Of a stretch of 64,000 nt of DNA, positions 9,211 through 18,432 are shown piece by piece. The notes under the pieces were generated by a model that was not told where the DNA came from, searched no databases, and was given only the letters and a program-made list of their open reading frames with translations. Numbering within the stretch: the first letter of the stretch is position 1; each line of letters starts with the position of its first letter. Origin of the DNA: Granulicella sp. WH15 (GTDB lineage: Bacteria; Acidobacteriota; Terriglobia; Terriglobales; Acidobacteriaceae); NCBI RefSeq assembly GCF_009914315.1, contig NZ_CP042596.1, forward strand, positions 62,001 to 126,000. Reading direction: 5' to 3'. A program made the position numbers and the translations under genes.

Positions 9211-10125
9211 ATGGTGGCAGCACAGACAAAACGGAAGACGGGATGGAGGGCGGCAGTCGGCTGCGTCCTTCTGCTCGTGGGCCTGTCTGTGCCGTCCATG
9301 GCCCAGGTGTCCTCGTACGGCGATAAGGCTTCCGGTGAGAATACCGGCGACCAGCTCCCCCAGGTACTGCAAAAGGTGGGAGTCTCGCAGCATCTCAACC
9401 GTCAGCTGCCTCTGGACGCGGTGTTCGTCGACGAGACGGGTGCCAAGGTCAAGCTGGGTGACTACTTCGGCAAGCATCCGGCGATCCTGACGATGGTCTA
9501 CTACCAGTGCCCGATGCTGTGCTCGGAAGAGCTTGACGGCCTGACCGGCGCGCTGGAGATGGTACGCATGACCCCGGGTAAGGACTTCGATGTCATCATC
9601 ATCAGCATCGATCCGTCTGAGACGCCCGCGATGGCGGCCAAGAAAAAGGCGTTTTATCTGAAGCGGTACGGACGGCCCGAGACGGCAGCGGGTTGGCACT
9701 TCCTTACCGGCCAGAAACCGGCGATCGACGCGACGACGGATGCGGTTGGATTCGGCTACGTCCGCGTACCGGGACCGGATGGGACGCTCAGCCAGTTTGC
9801 TCATGCCAGCTCCATCGAGCTGGTGACGACCGATGGCAAGCTGGCCCAGTACTACCTTGGCGTGGAGTACTCGCCGAAGGATATTTTGCTCGGGTTGATC
9901 GACGCTTCGGGCAACAAGATCGGATCGCCGGTCGCAAACATTCTGACGTACTGCTATCACTACGATCCCTCGACCAACAAGCATTCGCTGGTTGTGGCCC
10001 GGGTGGTTCAGTTCGGCGGAATGATGACGATGGCCGGCCTTGGCGGTTTCATGTTTCTGATGTTCCGGCGTGACCTGAAGCTCGGGCGTGAGCACGACTT
10101 GACCAAGAGAACGGATAAAGGGTAA
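9211..10125 (+). CDS. SCO1/SenC/PrrC-type copper chaperone for cytochrome oxidase
   Basis: The 304-residue protein has an N-terminal signal (about 12-31), a thioredoxin-like SCO domain with the copper motif CPMLC at 100-104 and a later His198 (QFAHAS), completing a CxxxC...H copper site. A C-terminal membrane helix (about 268-285) anchors it. SCO proteins deliver copper to the CuA centre of subunit II, whose gene follows 2 bases later. GAGGAA precedes the ATG. Confidence 0.92.
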   Translation: MVAAQTKRKTGWRAAVGCVLLLVGLSVPSMAQVSSYGDKASGENTGDQLPQVLQKVGVSQHLNRQLPLDAVFVDETGAKVKLGDYFGKHPAILTMVYYQCPMLCSEELDGLTGALEMVRMTPGKDFDVIIISIDPSETPAMAAKKKAFYLKRYGRPETAAGWHFLTGQKPAIDATTDAVGFGYVRVPGPDGTLSQFAHASSIELVTTDGKLAQYYLGVEYSPKDILLGLIDASGNKIGSPVANILTYCYHYDPSTNKHSLVVARVVQFGGMMTMAGLGGFMFLMFRRDLKLGREHDLTKRTDKG

Positions 10126-10127
10126 CG

Positions 10128-11171
10128 ATGCATATCAGTCCAGTCCTGTGGCAGTTTTTGACCAAATGGCTCGCGGCCTCCGCCCTGTTTCCGGCGGAAG
10201 CGTCGACGATCGCTCCGTATACGGATGCGCTGTACTTCTTTCTGATTGGGATGACCATCGTCGGTCTCATCCTGGTGGGTGTGCTGCTGTTTGGTTTTTC
10301 GATCCGCTACAGCCGCAAGAATAATCCTGTGGCGACGCAGGTCGAAGGCTCGACACTGCTCGAAGCGACGTGGACGATCATTCCGCTGGCGATCTTCCTG
10401 GTGACCTTCGTCTGGGGCGCGTTGCTCTACTTCCGGATCTTCAATCCGCCGACCAACGCGATGAATATCTACGTCGTGGGTAAGCAGTGGATGTGGAAGG
10501 CCGAGCATCCGGGCGGCCAGCACGAGATCAACGCGCTGCACGTCCCCATCGGGCGCCCCGTGCAGCTGACCATGATCTCGCAGGACGTCTTCCACAGCTT
10601 CTCGGTGCCGGACTTCCGCGTCAAGCGTGAGGTCATCCCGGGCCGCTACACGACCGTCTGGTTCAACGCAACGACGCCTGGCACCTACCACATCTTCTGC
10701 ACGCAGTACTGCGGCACCAAGCACTCGGAGATGATCGGCGAGGTCACCGCACTGAGCCCCGAGGACTATGAGAAGTGGACGAAGGATTCGACCAGCGGCA
10801 TGTCGCTGGCGCAGAACGGCGAGCGCCTGTTTGCGAGCATGGGCTGCAACCAGTGCCACTCGGGCAATGCGGCCTCGCGCGGACCGAATCTCGCCGGAGT
10901 CTACGGCTCCAAGCTGCAGTTGACCAATGGATCGCAGGTACTGGTGAACGATGCCTATCTTCGCGATGCCATTCTGAATCCGTCGCAGCATGTGACGGCC
11001 GGATACCAGCCGATCATGCCGACGTACCAGGGGCAGATCAGCGAAGACGGCCTGATTGACCTGGTCGAGTACATCAAGAACCTGAACAGCAACTACCGTG
11101 TCCAGCAAACACTGGGCACCTCACAGTCAGACCTTGCGGCGCCCACAACGCCGGGGATGGTGAAGCCATGA
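10128..11171 (+). CDS. coxB: Cytochrome c oxidase subunit II with fused haem c (caa3 type)
   Basis: The 347-residue subunit has two N-terminal helices, then a CuA cupredoxin domain with His156, Cys191, Cys195, His199 and Met202. A C-terminal cytochrome c domain carries CNQCH (240-244) and a later MPTY methionine. The fused haem marks a caa3-type oxidase, able to take electrons directly from ActE without a soluble cytochrome c. The stop overlaps the coxA ATG as ATGA. Confidence 0.95.
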   Translation: MHISPVLWQFLTKWLAASALFPAEASTIAPYTDALYFFLIGMTIVGLILVGVLLFGFSIRYSRKNNPVATQVEGSTLLEATWTIIPLAIFLVTFVWGALLYFRIFNPPTNAMNIYVVGKQWMWKAEHPGGQHEINALHVPIGRPVQLTMISQDVFHSFSVPDFRVKREVIPGRYTTVWFNATTPGTYHIFCTQYCGTKHSEMIGEVTALSPEDYEKWTKDSTSGMSLAQNGERLFASMGCNQCHSGNAASRGPNLAGVYGSKLQLTNGSQVLVNDAYLRDAILNPSQHVTAGYQPIMPTYQGQISEDGLIDLVEYIKNLNSNYRVQQTLGTSQSDLAAPTTPGMVKP

Positions 11172-12841
11172 GCGCATCCACGTATACGATCGTCAATCTT
11201 CCGGACCAGGCTACGGCCACAATGCCCAAGCGGCACTACATCAACAACGAGCATGGGTTATTGAGCTGGCTGTTCACCGCCGACCACAAGCGGATCGCCA
11301 TGCTGTACCTGATGTCGATTACGTTCTTCTTCTTTATCGGCGGAGCTTTTGCGGGTCTGATCCGTCTGGAGCTGCTGACGCCGCAGCCGGACTTGGTCGC
11401 GTCCGACACCTACAATAAGTTCTTCACGATGCACGGCATCGTCATGATCTTCCTGTTTCTGGTGCCTTCGGTTCCGGCGACCCTGGGTAACTTCCTGATC
11501 CCGATCATGCTGGGCGCGAAAGATCTTGCATTCCCCAAGATCAACCTGCTGAGCTGGTACCTCTACATGGCGGGTGGCATGTTCACCCTGGCTGCCTTGG
11601 TGCTGGGTGGAGTCGATACGGGCTGGACCTTTACCACGCCGCTCTCGACGCACTACCTGAATACGCACGTCGTCACGGCTGCGACCGCCATCTTCATCGC
11701 GGGTTTCAGCTCCATCTTCACTGGCTTGAACTTCATCGTCACGATTCACCGGATGCGCGCGCCGGGCATGACCTGGTTCCGTATGCCGCTGTTCGTCTGG
11801 GCAAACTATGCAGCTTCAGTCCTGATGGTGCTCGGGACTCCGGTACTTGCCATCGCGATCGTCCTGGTTGCGCTTGAGCGGCTGATCGGCATCGGCGTCT
11901 TCGACCCGACTAAGGGCGGCGACCCGCTGCTCTTCCAGCACCTCTTCTGGTTCTACTCGCATCCGGCCGTGTACATCATGATTCTGCCGGGTATGGGCGT
12001 GATCTCGGAGGTCATCAGCACCTTCAGCCGCAAGCGGGTCTTCGGCTATACAGCCGTGGCGTTCTCCTCGGTAGCCATCGCGGTCTTCGGCTTCTTTGTA
12101 TGGGCGCACCACATGTTCATCATGGGCGTCTCAAACTACTCGGCCCTGGTCTTCTCGCTGCTGACCATGCTGGTTGCGGTGCCGTCGGCGATCAAGATCT
12201 TCAACTGGGCCTTCACCCTGCAGAAGGGATCGATCACCTTCGAGACGCCGATGCTCTATGCCTTCGGCTTCATGGGGCTGTTCACCATCGGAGGTCTGAC
12301 GGGCGTCTTTCTGGGCTCGCTGGGTATGGACATCCATCTGACCGAGACCTACTTCATCGTGGCTCACTTCCACTTCGTCATGGTCGGCGGAATGCTGATG
12401 GCCTTCCTGGCCGGTATCCACTTCTGGTGGCCGAAGATGACGGGCCGCATGTATCCGGAGAGCATGTCGAAGCTGGCTGCGGTCGTTACCTTCATCGGGT
12501 TCAACCTGACCTTCCTCCCGCAGTTTATCCTGGGCTATCTGGGTATGCCGCGGCGGTATCATGCGTATCCGCAGGAGTATCAGGTGCTGAACGTGCTCTC
12601 GACGGCTGGCGCCACGGTGCTTGGTGTGGGCTACCTGCTGCCGATGCTGTACCTGGCGTGGTCTCTGAAGTATGGTGAGATTGCTGGTGATAATCCGTGG
12701 CAGGCCACGGGACTTGAGTGGCAGATCCAGTCGCCACCGTTGACCGAGAACTTTACCGAGATACCGGTTGTGGACTACGAGGCCTACGACTACGAGTGGC
12801 TCGCGAATAAGACAGAACACGAGGTAACGACCGTTGGCTAA
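11168..12841 (+). CDS. coxA: Cytochrome c oxidase subunit I (A2-type haem-copper oxidase)
   Basis: The 557-residue, 12-helix catalytic subunit has the expected ligands: His89 (low-spin haem), His265 and Tyr269 (cross-linked pair), His314/His315 (CuB), and His400 and His402. The helix VI motif is [10 protein letters not shown]. The Tyr-Ser pair replaces the glutamate of A1 enzymes, placing this in the A2 group, which uses YS in its D proton channel. It reduces oxygen to water and pumps protons. Confidence 0.96.
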   Translation: MSASTYTIVNLPDQATATMPKRHYINNEHGLLSWLFTADHKRIAMLYLMSITFFFFIGGAFAGLIRLELLTPQPDLVASDTYNKFFTMHGIVMIFLFLVPSVPATLGNFLIPIMLGAKDLAFPKINLLSWYLYMAGGMFTLAALVLGGVDTGWTFTTPLSTHYLNTHVVTAATAIFIAGFSSIFTGLNFIVTIHRMRAPGMTWFRMPLFVWANYAASVLMVLGTPVLAIAIVLVALERLIGIGVFDPTKGGDPLLFQHLFWFYSHPAVYIMILPGMGVISEVISTFSRKRVFGYTAVAFSSVAIAVFGFFVWAHHMFIMGVSNYSALVFSLLTMLVAVPSAIKIFNWAFTLQKGSITFETPMLYAFGFMGLFTIGGLTGVFLGSLGMDIHLTETYFIVAHFHFVMVGGMLMAFLAGIHFWWPKMTGRMYPESMSKLAAVVTFIGFNLTFLPQFILGYLGMPRRYHAYPQEYQVLNVLSTAGATVLGVGYLLPMLYLAWSLKYGEIAGDNPWQATGLEWQIQSPPLTENFTEIPVVDYEAYDYEWLANKTEHEVTTVG

Positions 12842-13583
12842 CACGATCGCAGCCCATCACGACGCGGAACTGCACGAGGAACACGAGCACGTCGTGCTCC
12901 CGCAGCATCGCCATCACTTCGAGACGGAAGAACAGCAGCGCGAGGCTGGCAGCTTTGGCATGTGGCTCTTCCTGCTGACCGAGATCATGTTCTTCGGGGG
13001 CATGTTCTTCGCCTACCTGCTGTACCGCAACTGGTACTATCCGGCCTTTGTGGCGGCGTCCAACCAGTTGAATGTGCCGGAGGGGACAGCGAATACCGTC
13101 ATCCTCATCACATCGGGCTTCTTTATGGCGCTCGGCGTGTGGGCGGCGGAGGTCCGGAAGAAGGGTCTTCTGGTCGTCTTCCTGATCCTGACGACGATCT
13201 TTGGATTTGCCTTCCTTGGCGTCAAGGCGGACGAGTATCACGAGAAGTGGGAGAAGCACCATATCCCGGGTGCGAGCTTCGACGTGAAGGAGTTCATCAA
13301 TCCGGCAGCCTATGGCCTGCATGAGGAGCCGCTGGCTCCGGATATGGCGCAGAAGACACAGGTCTTCTTCTTCCTGTATTTTGCGATGACCGGAATGCAC
13401 GCGCTACACATGATTATCGGTCTGGCGTTGTTGTTCTGGCTGACATGGCGGGCGCATAAGGGCGACTTTTCGTCGGGGTACGTCGCTCCGATTGAGAACT
13501 TCGGGCTTTACTGGCACTTCGTCGATATCGTATGGCTGTTCCTGTTCCCGCTGCTGTACCTCATCAATCGCCATCCACTCTAG
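12834..13583 (+). CDS. coxC: Cytochrome c oxidase subunit III
   Basis: The 249-residue membrane protein fits subunit [25 protein letters not shown], a second helix group and a C-terminal [21 protein letters not shown] signature. The reading frame opens with TTG at 12834 inside the end of coxA, preceded by GAGG, so translation is coupled. The N-terminus is His-rich. A central loop of about 60 charged residues is longer than in many family members. Confidence 0.93.
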   Translation: MANTIAAHHDAELHEEHEHVVLPQHRHHFETEEQQREAGSFGMWLFLLTEIMFFGGMFFAYLLYRNWYYPAFVAASNQLNVPEGTANTVILITSGFFMALGVWAAEVRKKGLLVVFLILTTIFGFAFLGVKADEYHEKWEKHHIPGASFDVKEFINPAAYGLHEEPLAPDMAQKTQVFFFLYFAMTGMHALHMIIGLALLFWLTWRAHKGDFSSGYVAPIENFGLYWHFVDIVWLFLFPLLYLINRHPL

Positions 13584-13610
13584 CAAGAGCCTGATCTGAA
13601 GGAGCTTAAC

Positions 13611-13946
13611 GTGTCCGAATACCATGACGCGATGAATGTAACAAACCCGGAGCACGCCGAACACCATATCGTTTCGCCGCGCGAGTACTGTTTTGTCTAC
13701 GGCGCCCTGCTGATCGGGACGATCGTCACGGTTCTGGCTGCGTATAAAGATATGGGCGTCCTGAACCCGATTGTGGCGCTTGGGATTGCCTGCACCAAAG
13801 CCGTAATCGTCATCCTGTTCTTCATGCATGTGAAGTATCAGTCGCGGCTGATCAAGATGACAGTTGGGGCGGGTTTTTTCACGTTTATCGTCCTGGTGAT
13901 GATGTCGCTGTGCGATTACATGAGCCGCGCCTGGGGTCTCTGGTAA
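13611..13946 (+). CDS. coxD: Cytochrome c oxidase subunit IV (caa3 small subunit)
   Basis: The 111-residue protein has three hydrophobic helices and fits the prokaryotic subunit IV family (COX4 pro) that stabilises caa3/bo3 oxidases. It starts with GTG at 13611, preceded at good distance by AAGGAG. It is the last gene of the respiratory operon and is followed by a strong palindrome. Confidence 0.88.
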   Translation: MSEYHDAMNVTNPEHAEHHIVSPREYCFVYGALLIGTIVTVLAAYKDMGVLNPIVALGIACTKAVIVILFFMHVKYQSRLIKMTVGAGFFTFIVLVMMSLCDYMSRAWGLW

Positions 13947-13966
13947 GAGCATTCCTTTATAAAAGT

Positions 13967-13994
13967 AAAAATGCGGCCTGCAGGCCGCATTTTT
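13967..13994. terminator. 28-bp perfect palindrome ending the act/cox operon
   Basis: A perfect inverted repeat, AAAAATGCGGCCTG followed by its complement, ending in TTTTT on + and, read the other way, TTTTT on -. It looks like a bidirectional intrinsic terminator, 20 bases after the subunit IV stop. Confidence 0.85.
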
Positions 13995-14063
13995 GTTTGT
14001 AGTGGTGCGATGGGCGTGGGCGAGCGGCAAGTGTATGCTTCCTTTGAAGTGGGAGGAATGGGT

Positions 14064-14801
14064 ATGAAAATGCGCTTAGCTGTGCTGGTGGGGATGGTTG
14101 GGTTCATGGCGCCGATGCTGGCTGGGCAGACGGTTCAGCAGACCCTGCAGGTGAGCAGGGACAACAAGACAATCTCGGTTACGGCGACGGATACGGCAGA
14201 GGCGCTGGCGGATACGGCCGAGGTGTCGGTGGGGTTTGTTGTCTATGGGGCATCTGAAGACCAGACCTATGCGGACGCCAGCCGGATCTCGAACCGGGTG
14301 ATGAAGGCGCTCGAGGATTCGGGGGTGAAGTCGGACCAGATCCAGAGTGGATCGCAGAACCTGAGTCCGGTCGACCCGAACGACAAGCAGCGGTATGGCG
14401 CGGGGATCCGGTTCGTCTTTCGGCAGAGTTGGCAGGTAAAGGTGCAGGCGTCGTCGGCGGCCGAGGTGCTGCATCTGGCGGTGACGAACGGGGCCAACGA
14501 GAGCGGCGGGATTGCGTGGAGTCTGGCGGCTGAGGGCTCGCTGGAGGCGCAGGCGGCGGAGAAGGCGCTGGCCCATGCGAAACAGATTGCGGAGCGCATG
14601 GCTGCGGGGCTGCATGTGACGTTGGGGCCGTTGGTATACGCGAGCAATCAGGCTGGTATGCGGCCAGGGCCGGTGATGATGGCGATGGCTAATGCGCCGA
14701 GGATGCTGAAGGAGGCGAAGCCGGAAGTGAAGCCGCTGGCCATCTCGCCGGGTAAGGTGAGTCGGTCAGCCACGGTCTACGCAGTATTTGCCCTGGAATA
14801 G
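14064..14801 (+). CDS. Secreted SIMPL-domain (DUF541) protein
   Basis: The 245-residue protein has a signal peptide (MKMRLAVLVGMVGFMAPMLAG) and a SIMPL/DUF541 domain, seen in the opening ISVTATDTAEALADTAEVSVGF, the SQNLSP segment and the EKALAHAKQIAERMA helix. Family members are periplasmic or outer-membrane proteins of poorly known role. GGGAGG (14051-14056) lies 7 bases before ATG 14064, better than ATG 14058. It is probably transcribed apart from the oxidase genes because of the terminator between. Confidence 0.85.
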   Translation: MKMRLAVLVGMVGFMAPMLAGQTVQQTLQVSRDNKTISVTATDTAEALADTAEVSVGFVVYGASEDQTYADASRISNRVMKALEDSGVKSDQIQSGSQNLSPVDPNDKQRYGAGIRFVFRQSWQVKVQASSAAEVLHLAVTNGANESGGIAWSLAAEGSLEAQAAEKALAHAKQIAERMAAGLHVTLGPLVYASNQAGMRPGPVMMAMANAPRMLKEAKPEVKPLAISPGKVSRSATVYAVFALE

Positions 14802-14972
14802 CACTTCGTGCCGTTCTCGGGGCGGCATGGGTGAATTATCTGCATGGAGCCTCCCGCTGGTTGGCAGCGAACATCTTTGTTTCCGACCAACGGGAGGACC
14901 AAGCGAAGCAGTAAAAAGGCGTGCAAACGCCCGCCCTCTGCGGAGGAGGCCCATCCGGCAGGACAGGCCCTT
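14801..14972. repeat. Intergenic hairpin repeat, copy 1
   Basis: Contains the GCAC-TTC-GTGC core, the long hairpin (arms 14850-14864 and 14883-14897), the AAAAA-GGCGT/ACGCC stem (14913-14931) and the CCGGCAGGACA tail. Confidence 0.85.
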
Positions 14973-14976
14973 GAAC

Positions 14977-15369
14977 TTAGTTAGCAGGCTTGGCGGCGGC
15001 GTGCTTGGAGGTCCACACGACTGCCTTGTCGACGACCACATACAGCAACTGGTCGGTATCGGCCTTGGCAGTGCGCTTGATGTACTCGCCCATGCGTTTG
15101 CCTGCGGCTGCGTCGTCGGGCAGGGTGATGCCGCGATTCTTGGCCGAAAGCTCGGCGAGGGTCTCGATCATGCCGAAGAAGACGGTCTCGTCCTTGCCAC
15201 TGGCGATCCAGGCGTCATGCACGGTGGAGGTAACGAGCTGCTCGGTGCTAAGCGTGGTGGCGGCCGGGGTCTGAGCCCGGAGGGCGACCGGCGTCAGGGC
15301 GAGAGTACCGGCGAAGACGGCGCAGGTGGTGAGCTTGCGGAGGCGGAGCATCGGGGACGACGGGATCAT
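14977..15369 (-). CDS. Small secreted protein, unknown
   Basis: I place the start at ATG 15369 (GAAAGG upstream), giving about 130 residues: a basic N-terminus, a signal helix ending at an ALRAQ cleavage-like site, then a mature helical domain (STEQLVTSTVHDAWIASGKD) of about 90 residues with no cysteine. I do not recognise the family. It sits 67 bases downstream of another small secreted protein on the same strand, so the two may be co-transcribed. Confidence 0.75.
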   Translation of the reverse strand: MIPSSPMLRLRKLTTCAVFAGTLALTPVALRAQTPAATTLSTEQLVTSTVHDAWIASGKDETVFFGMIETLAELSAKNRGITLPDDAAAGKRMGEYIKRTAKADTDQLLYVVVDKAVVWTSKHAAAKPAN

Positions 15370-15436
15370 GGCAGTAGCCTTTCTCGTTTTCGTATAGAGC
15401 TGATAGGAAGCAGATTCGCGCCGGTTGCAGAGCTGT

Positions 15437-15769
15437 TTAGCGCCGATAGTAGTTGTCACGGCGGTTATTCTGAGCGGCCTGGCCGACGACAGCTCCGATA
15501 CCGGCTCCGGCTGCACCGCCGATGATCGTTCCCTTGAGGCCGCCGCCGAGCAGCGCCCCCAGAACCGCGCCGCCGCCTGCACCAATCAGCGCACCCTTGC
15601 CAGGCCCGATGCCATTGTCGCGGCGGTGATAGCGGTCTCCGTTGCCATAGTAGCCGCCGCGCCCGCCATTACGGACGCCGCCGTAAAAGTTGTTGCGCTG
15701 GGCGGAGGCTGCAACAGTACTGAGCAATAGGACGAGCACTGCGAAAAAGGATAATTTTCTGTGAAACAT
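15437..15769 (-). CDS. Secreted glycine-zipper protein
   Basis: About 110 residues from ATG 15769, which is preceded by GGAGG. A signal peptide (FFAVLVLLLSTVAASAQ) is followed by a Gly/Arg/Tyr-rich linker and a classic glycine zipper (GKGALIGAGGGAVLGALLGG...GGAAGAGIGAVVG). Such zippers insert in or pack against membranes, as in the YMGG/17-kDa antigen families. The C-terminus is Asn/Arg-rich (NNRRDNYYRR). The exact role is unknown. Confidence 0.8.
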   Translation of the reverse strand: MFHRKLSFFAVLVLLLSTVAASAQRNNFYGGVRNGGRGGYYGNGDRYHRRDNGIGPGKGALIGAGGGAVLGALLGGGLKGTIIGGAAGAGIGAVVGQAAQNNRRDNYYRR

Positions 15770-15962
15770 AGAACCTCCGCGTGCGAGCTTCGTGAAGCCA
15801 TAAAAGAACTTCTGCCCGGTTAGATGCGGACTGAAGCCGGATTGTTGAAGCTCTTTGCAGATAAATCGCGTCCAATCAACTCTGGCAGGAATTCTGCCCC
15901 AACCGATCTCCGACGAGTCCTGACGGATCATTTCGTCCAACCAACCCAATGGAGGGGAAGCA

Positions 15963-16955
15963 ATGGAGTACGTAAATCTTGGAGCGACCGGGACGAAGGT
16001 ATCCCGTCTGTGCCTGGGCATGATGACCTACGGCACCAAGCAGTGGCGGCAGTGGGTGCTCACCGAGGAGGAGTCGAAGCCGCTGATCCGCAGCGCGGTG
16101 GAGGCGGGCATCAACTTCTACGACACGGCCGACATCTACTCGCTGGGCGTGAGCGAGGAGATCACGGGCCGGGCGCTCCGCGAGTTCGGTGGTCCGCGCG
16201 AGGAACTGGTGATCGCCACCAAGGTCTTCAGCCCCATGAGCGAGGGCAAGAATAATCGCGGGCTCTCGCGCAAGCACATCATGGACGGGATCGATAAGAG
16301 CCTGAAACGGCTGGGAGTCGATTACGTTGACCTCTACCAGATCCACCGCTTCGACTACGAGACGCCGATCGAGGAGACGCTGGAGGCGCTGAACGATGTG
16401 GTTCGCGCGGGCAAGGCGCTCTACCTCGGAGCCTCGTCGATGTACGCGTGGCAGTTCATGAAGATGCTGGAGTTCCAGAAGCAGAACGGCCTGGCGCAGT
16501 TTATGACGATGCAGAACCACTACAACCTGGTCTATCGCGAAGAGGAGCGGGAGATGATTCCGCTGTGCCTGTCGGAGAAGATCGGGCTGATTCCGTGGAG
16601 CCCTCTGGCGCGCGGCTTCCTGGCGGGCAACCGCAAGGCCAACGAGGACAAGGCCGCGAGCGAGACGACGCGGGCGCAGACGGACGACTTCGCGCACAAG
16701 CTCTACTACCGGGACTCGGACTTCACAGTGGTGGATCGGTTGACGGAGATTGCGTCGGCGCGCGGAGTGAAGAATGCTCAGGTGGCGTTGGCATGGATGC
16801 TGACAAAGCCGGGAATCTCGGCTCCGATCATTGGTGCGAGCAAGCCGTATCAGTTGGACGATGCGTTGTCGGCGCTGTCGATCAAGCTGACGGAAGATGA
16901 GATCAAGCGTCTGGAAGAGCCTTACGAGCCGCACCCAATCCTGGGCCACAGCTAA
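15963..16955 (+). CDS. Aldo/keto reductase (YajO/AKR-like)
   Basis: The 330-residue protein has a TIM-barrel aldo/keto reductase fold: LGATGTKVSRLCLGMMTYG at the N-terminus, catalytic Asp-Tyr in FYDTADIYSLG, Lys in IATKVF and His in YQIHRFDYE, and a C-terminal NADPH site (APIIGASKPYQ). It reduces carbonyl compounds with NADPH; substrate unknown. GGAGGGGAAGCA precedes the ATG. Its upstream end overlaps nothing and it faces away from the glycine-zipper gene. Confidence 0.9.
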   Translation: MEYVNLGATGTKVSRLCLGMMTYGTKQWRQWVLTEEESKPLIRSAVEAGINFYDTADIYSLGVSEEITGRALREFGGPREELVIATKVFSPMSEGKNNRGLSRKHIMDGIDKSLKRLGVDYVDLYQIHRFDYETPIEETLEALNDVVRAGKALYLGASSMYAWQFMKMLEFQKQNGLAQFMTMQNHYNLVYREEEREMIPLCLSEKIGLIPWSPLARGFLAGNRKANEDKAASETTRAQTDDFAHKLYYRDSDFTVVDRLTEIASARGVKNAQVALAWMLTKPGISAPIIGASKPYQLDDALSALSIKLTEDEIKRLEEPYEPHPILGHS

Positions 16956-17330
16956 GCACTTCGGCACTTCGTGCGGTTCTCGGGGCCGCATGGGAAAGTA
17001 ATCCGCATGGGGCCTCCCATTGGTCGGCAGCAAGAATCTTTGTTTCCGACCAACGGGAGGACCACTCGAAGCAGTAAAAAGGCGTGTAAACGCCCGCCTG
17101 CCCGGCGCAAGGGCGCTATTGCAGTTGCTGTTGCCTGTTTTCTTGGTTGTCATTCAGGAGCGAAGCGGAGGAATCTGCTTCTGTCTTTGCCGTTGCCGTT
17201 GCTTCTGGGGTAGGTCCGGGCTTTAGCCCCCGAGGTATGCTTTCTTTTCTCAACTTCAAAAGCAAAGGCAAAAGCGCCCTCACGCCGGGCGGGCGGCACT
17301 TCGTGCGGTCTTGGACGCTTCGCGTGAGAG
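16956..17330. repeat. Intergenic hairpin repeat, copy 2 (long composite)
   Basis: The most complete array: core, long hairpin (17013-17027 with 17046-17060), AAAAA-GGCGT/ACGCC stem (17076-17094), the CATTCAGGAGCGAAGCGGAG module (17132-17250) and a second core near 17290. It fills most of the gap between the reductase and the epimerase. Confidence 0.85.
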
Positions 17331-17433
17331 GCCAAGATCTCCAGGCTCCGCTCTTATCCTTTTTTCCTTTTTATCCCCGTTTCGCCTTGCTTTTCGTTCT
17401 AAAGATGAACGCCGCCGCGTCCTTGTAAGCTGG

Positions 17434-18432
17434 ATGTGGAGCACTGATACCACTTTGGCGAAGTATCTTATTACCGGAGTAGCCGGATTCATCGGATCGC
17501 ACCTGGCCCACGCACTGGTGGCGCACGGGCACGAGGTGCGCGGGCTGGACAACTTCTCCACCGGCCTTCTGCGCAATCTTAACGGGCTGAGCGGCCGCCT
17601 GGAGCTTTACGAGACCGACCTGCGCGATGCCGACGGCGTCTGCCGCGCCTGCGAGGGCGTCGATTTCATCCTGCACCAGGGCGCTCTGCCCAGCGTGCCG
17701 CGCTCGGTCAAAGACCCGCGCACGAGCCACGAGTCGAACATCAACGGCACCTTCAACCTGCTCGAGGGCGCGCGGGCGGCGGGGGTAAAGCGCGTGGTCT
17801 ATGCGGCTTCGTCCTCGGCCTACGGCAACCAGCCCGGCTTTCCGCGGCGCGAGACGATGGCCCCGCAGCCCATCGCGCCCTACCCGGTACAGAAGCTCAC
17901 CGGCGAGCTGTACATGCAGTCCTACTGGCGTGTCTACGGGCTGGAGACGGTGTGCCTGCGCTACTTCAACATCTTCGGCCCGCGCCAGGTACCGGATTCT
18001 CCCTACTCCGGCGTCATGGCGAAGTTCATCCTGCAAATGATGCGCGGCGAGCGGCCGGTAATCTTCGGCGACGGCGAGCAGGGGCGCGACTTCACCTACG
18101 TCGAGAACGCCGTGCAGGCGAACCTGCTGGCGATGTCGGCTCCGGCAGACAAGGTCGCGGGCCGTGTCTTCAACGTAGCCTGTGGCGAGCGCCATACGCT
18201 GAACGAAACCTATTCCGTCATCGCGGGTTTACTCGGTTACACGGAGCCGCCGCAGTACGGTCCGGAGCGCACCGGCGACGTACGCGACTCGCTGGCGGAC
18301 GTGAGTGCGGCATGTGAAGCGTTCGGTTACCGTCCGGTCGTCGGCTTTGAAGAAGGCCTGCGGAGGACGGTGGAGTGGTATCGCGAAGAGCATGGCGGAG
18401 AGTTGGATTTGAATGAGGATGTGGCGAAGTGA
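17434..18432 (+). CDS. UDP-N-acetylglucosamine 4-epimerase-like (WbpP/TviC type)
   Basis: About 332 residues, extended SDR epimerase. NAD motif TGVAGFIGSH, then GLDNFSTG, a feature of the WbpP/TviC group, Ser in AASSSAYG and the catalytic Tyr-Lys in PYPVQKLTGE. It would interconvert UDP-GlcNAc and UDP-GalNAc (or the acids) for surface polysaccharide. The start is set at ATG 17434; upstream codons are repeat-derived. The next gene begins inside its stop codon (GTGA), so the two form an operon. Confidence 0.85.
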   Translation: MWSTDTTLAKYLITGVAGFIGSHLAHALVAHGHEVRGLDNFSTGLLRNLNGLSGRLELYETDLRDADGVCRACEGVDFILHQGALPSVPRSVKDPRTSHESNINGTFNLLEGARAAGVKRVVYAASSSAYGNQPGFPRRETMAPQPIAPYPVQKLTGELYMQSYWRVYGLETVCLRYFNIFGPRQVPDSPYSGVMAKFILQMMRGERPVIFGDGEQGRDFTYVENAVQANLLAMSAPADKVAGRVFNVACGERHTLNETYSVIAGLLGYTEPPQYGPERTGDVRDSLADVSAACEAFGYRPVVGFEEGLRRTVEWYREEHGGELDLNEDVAK

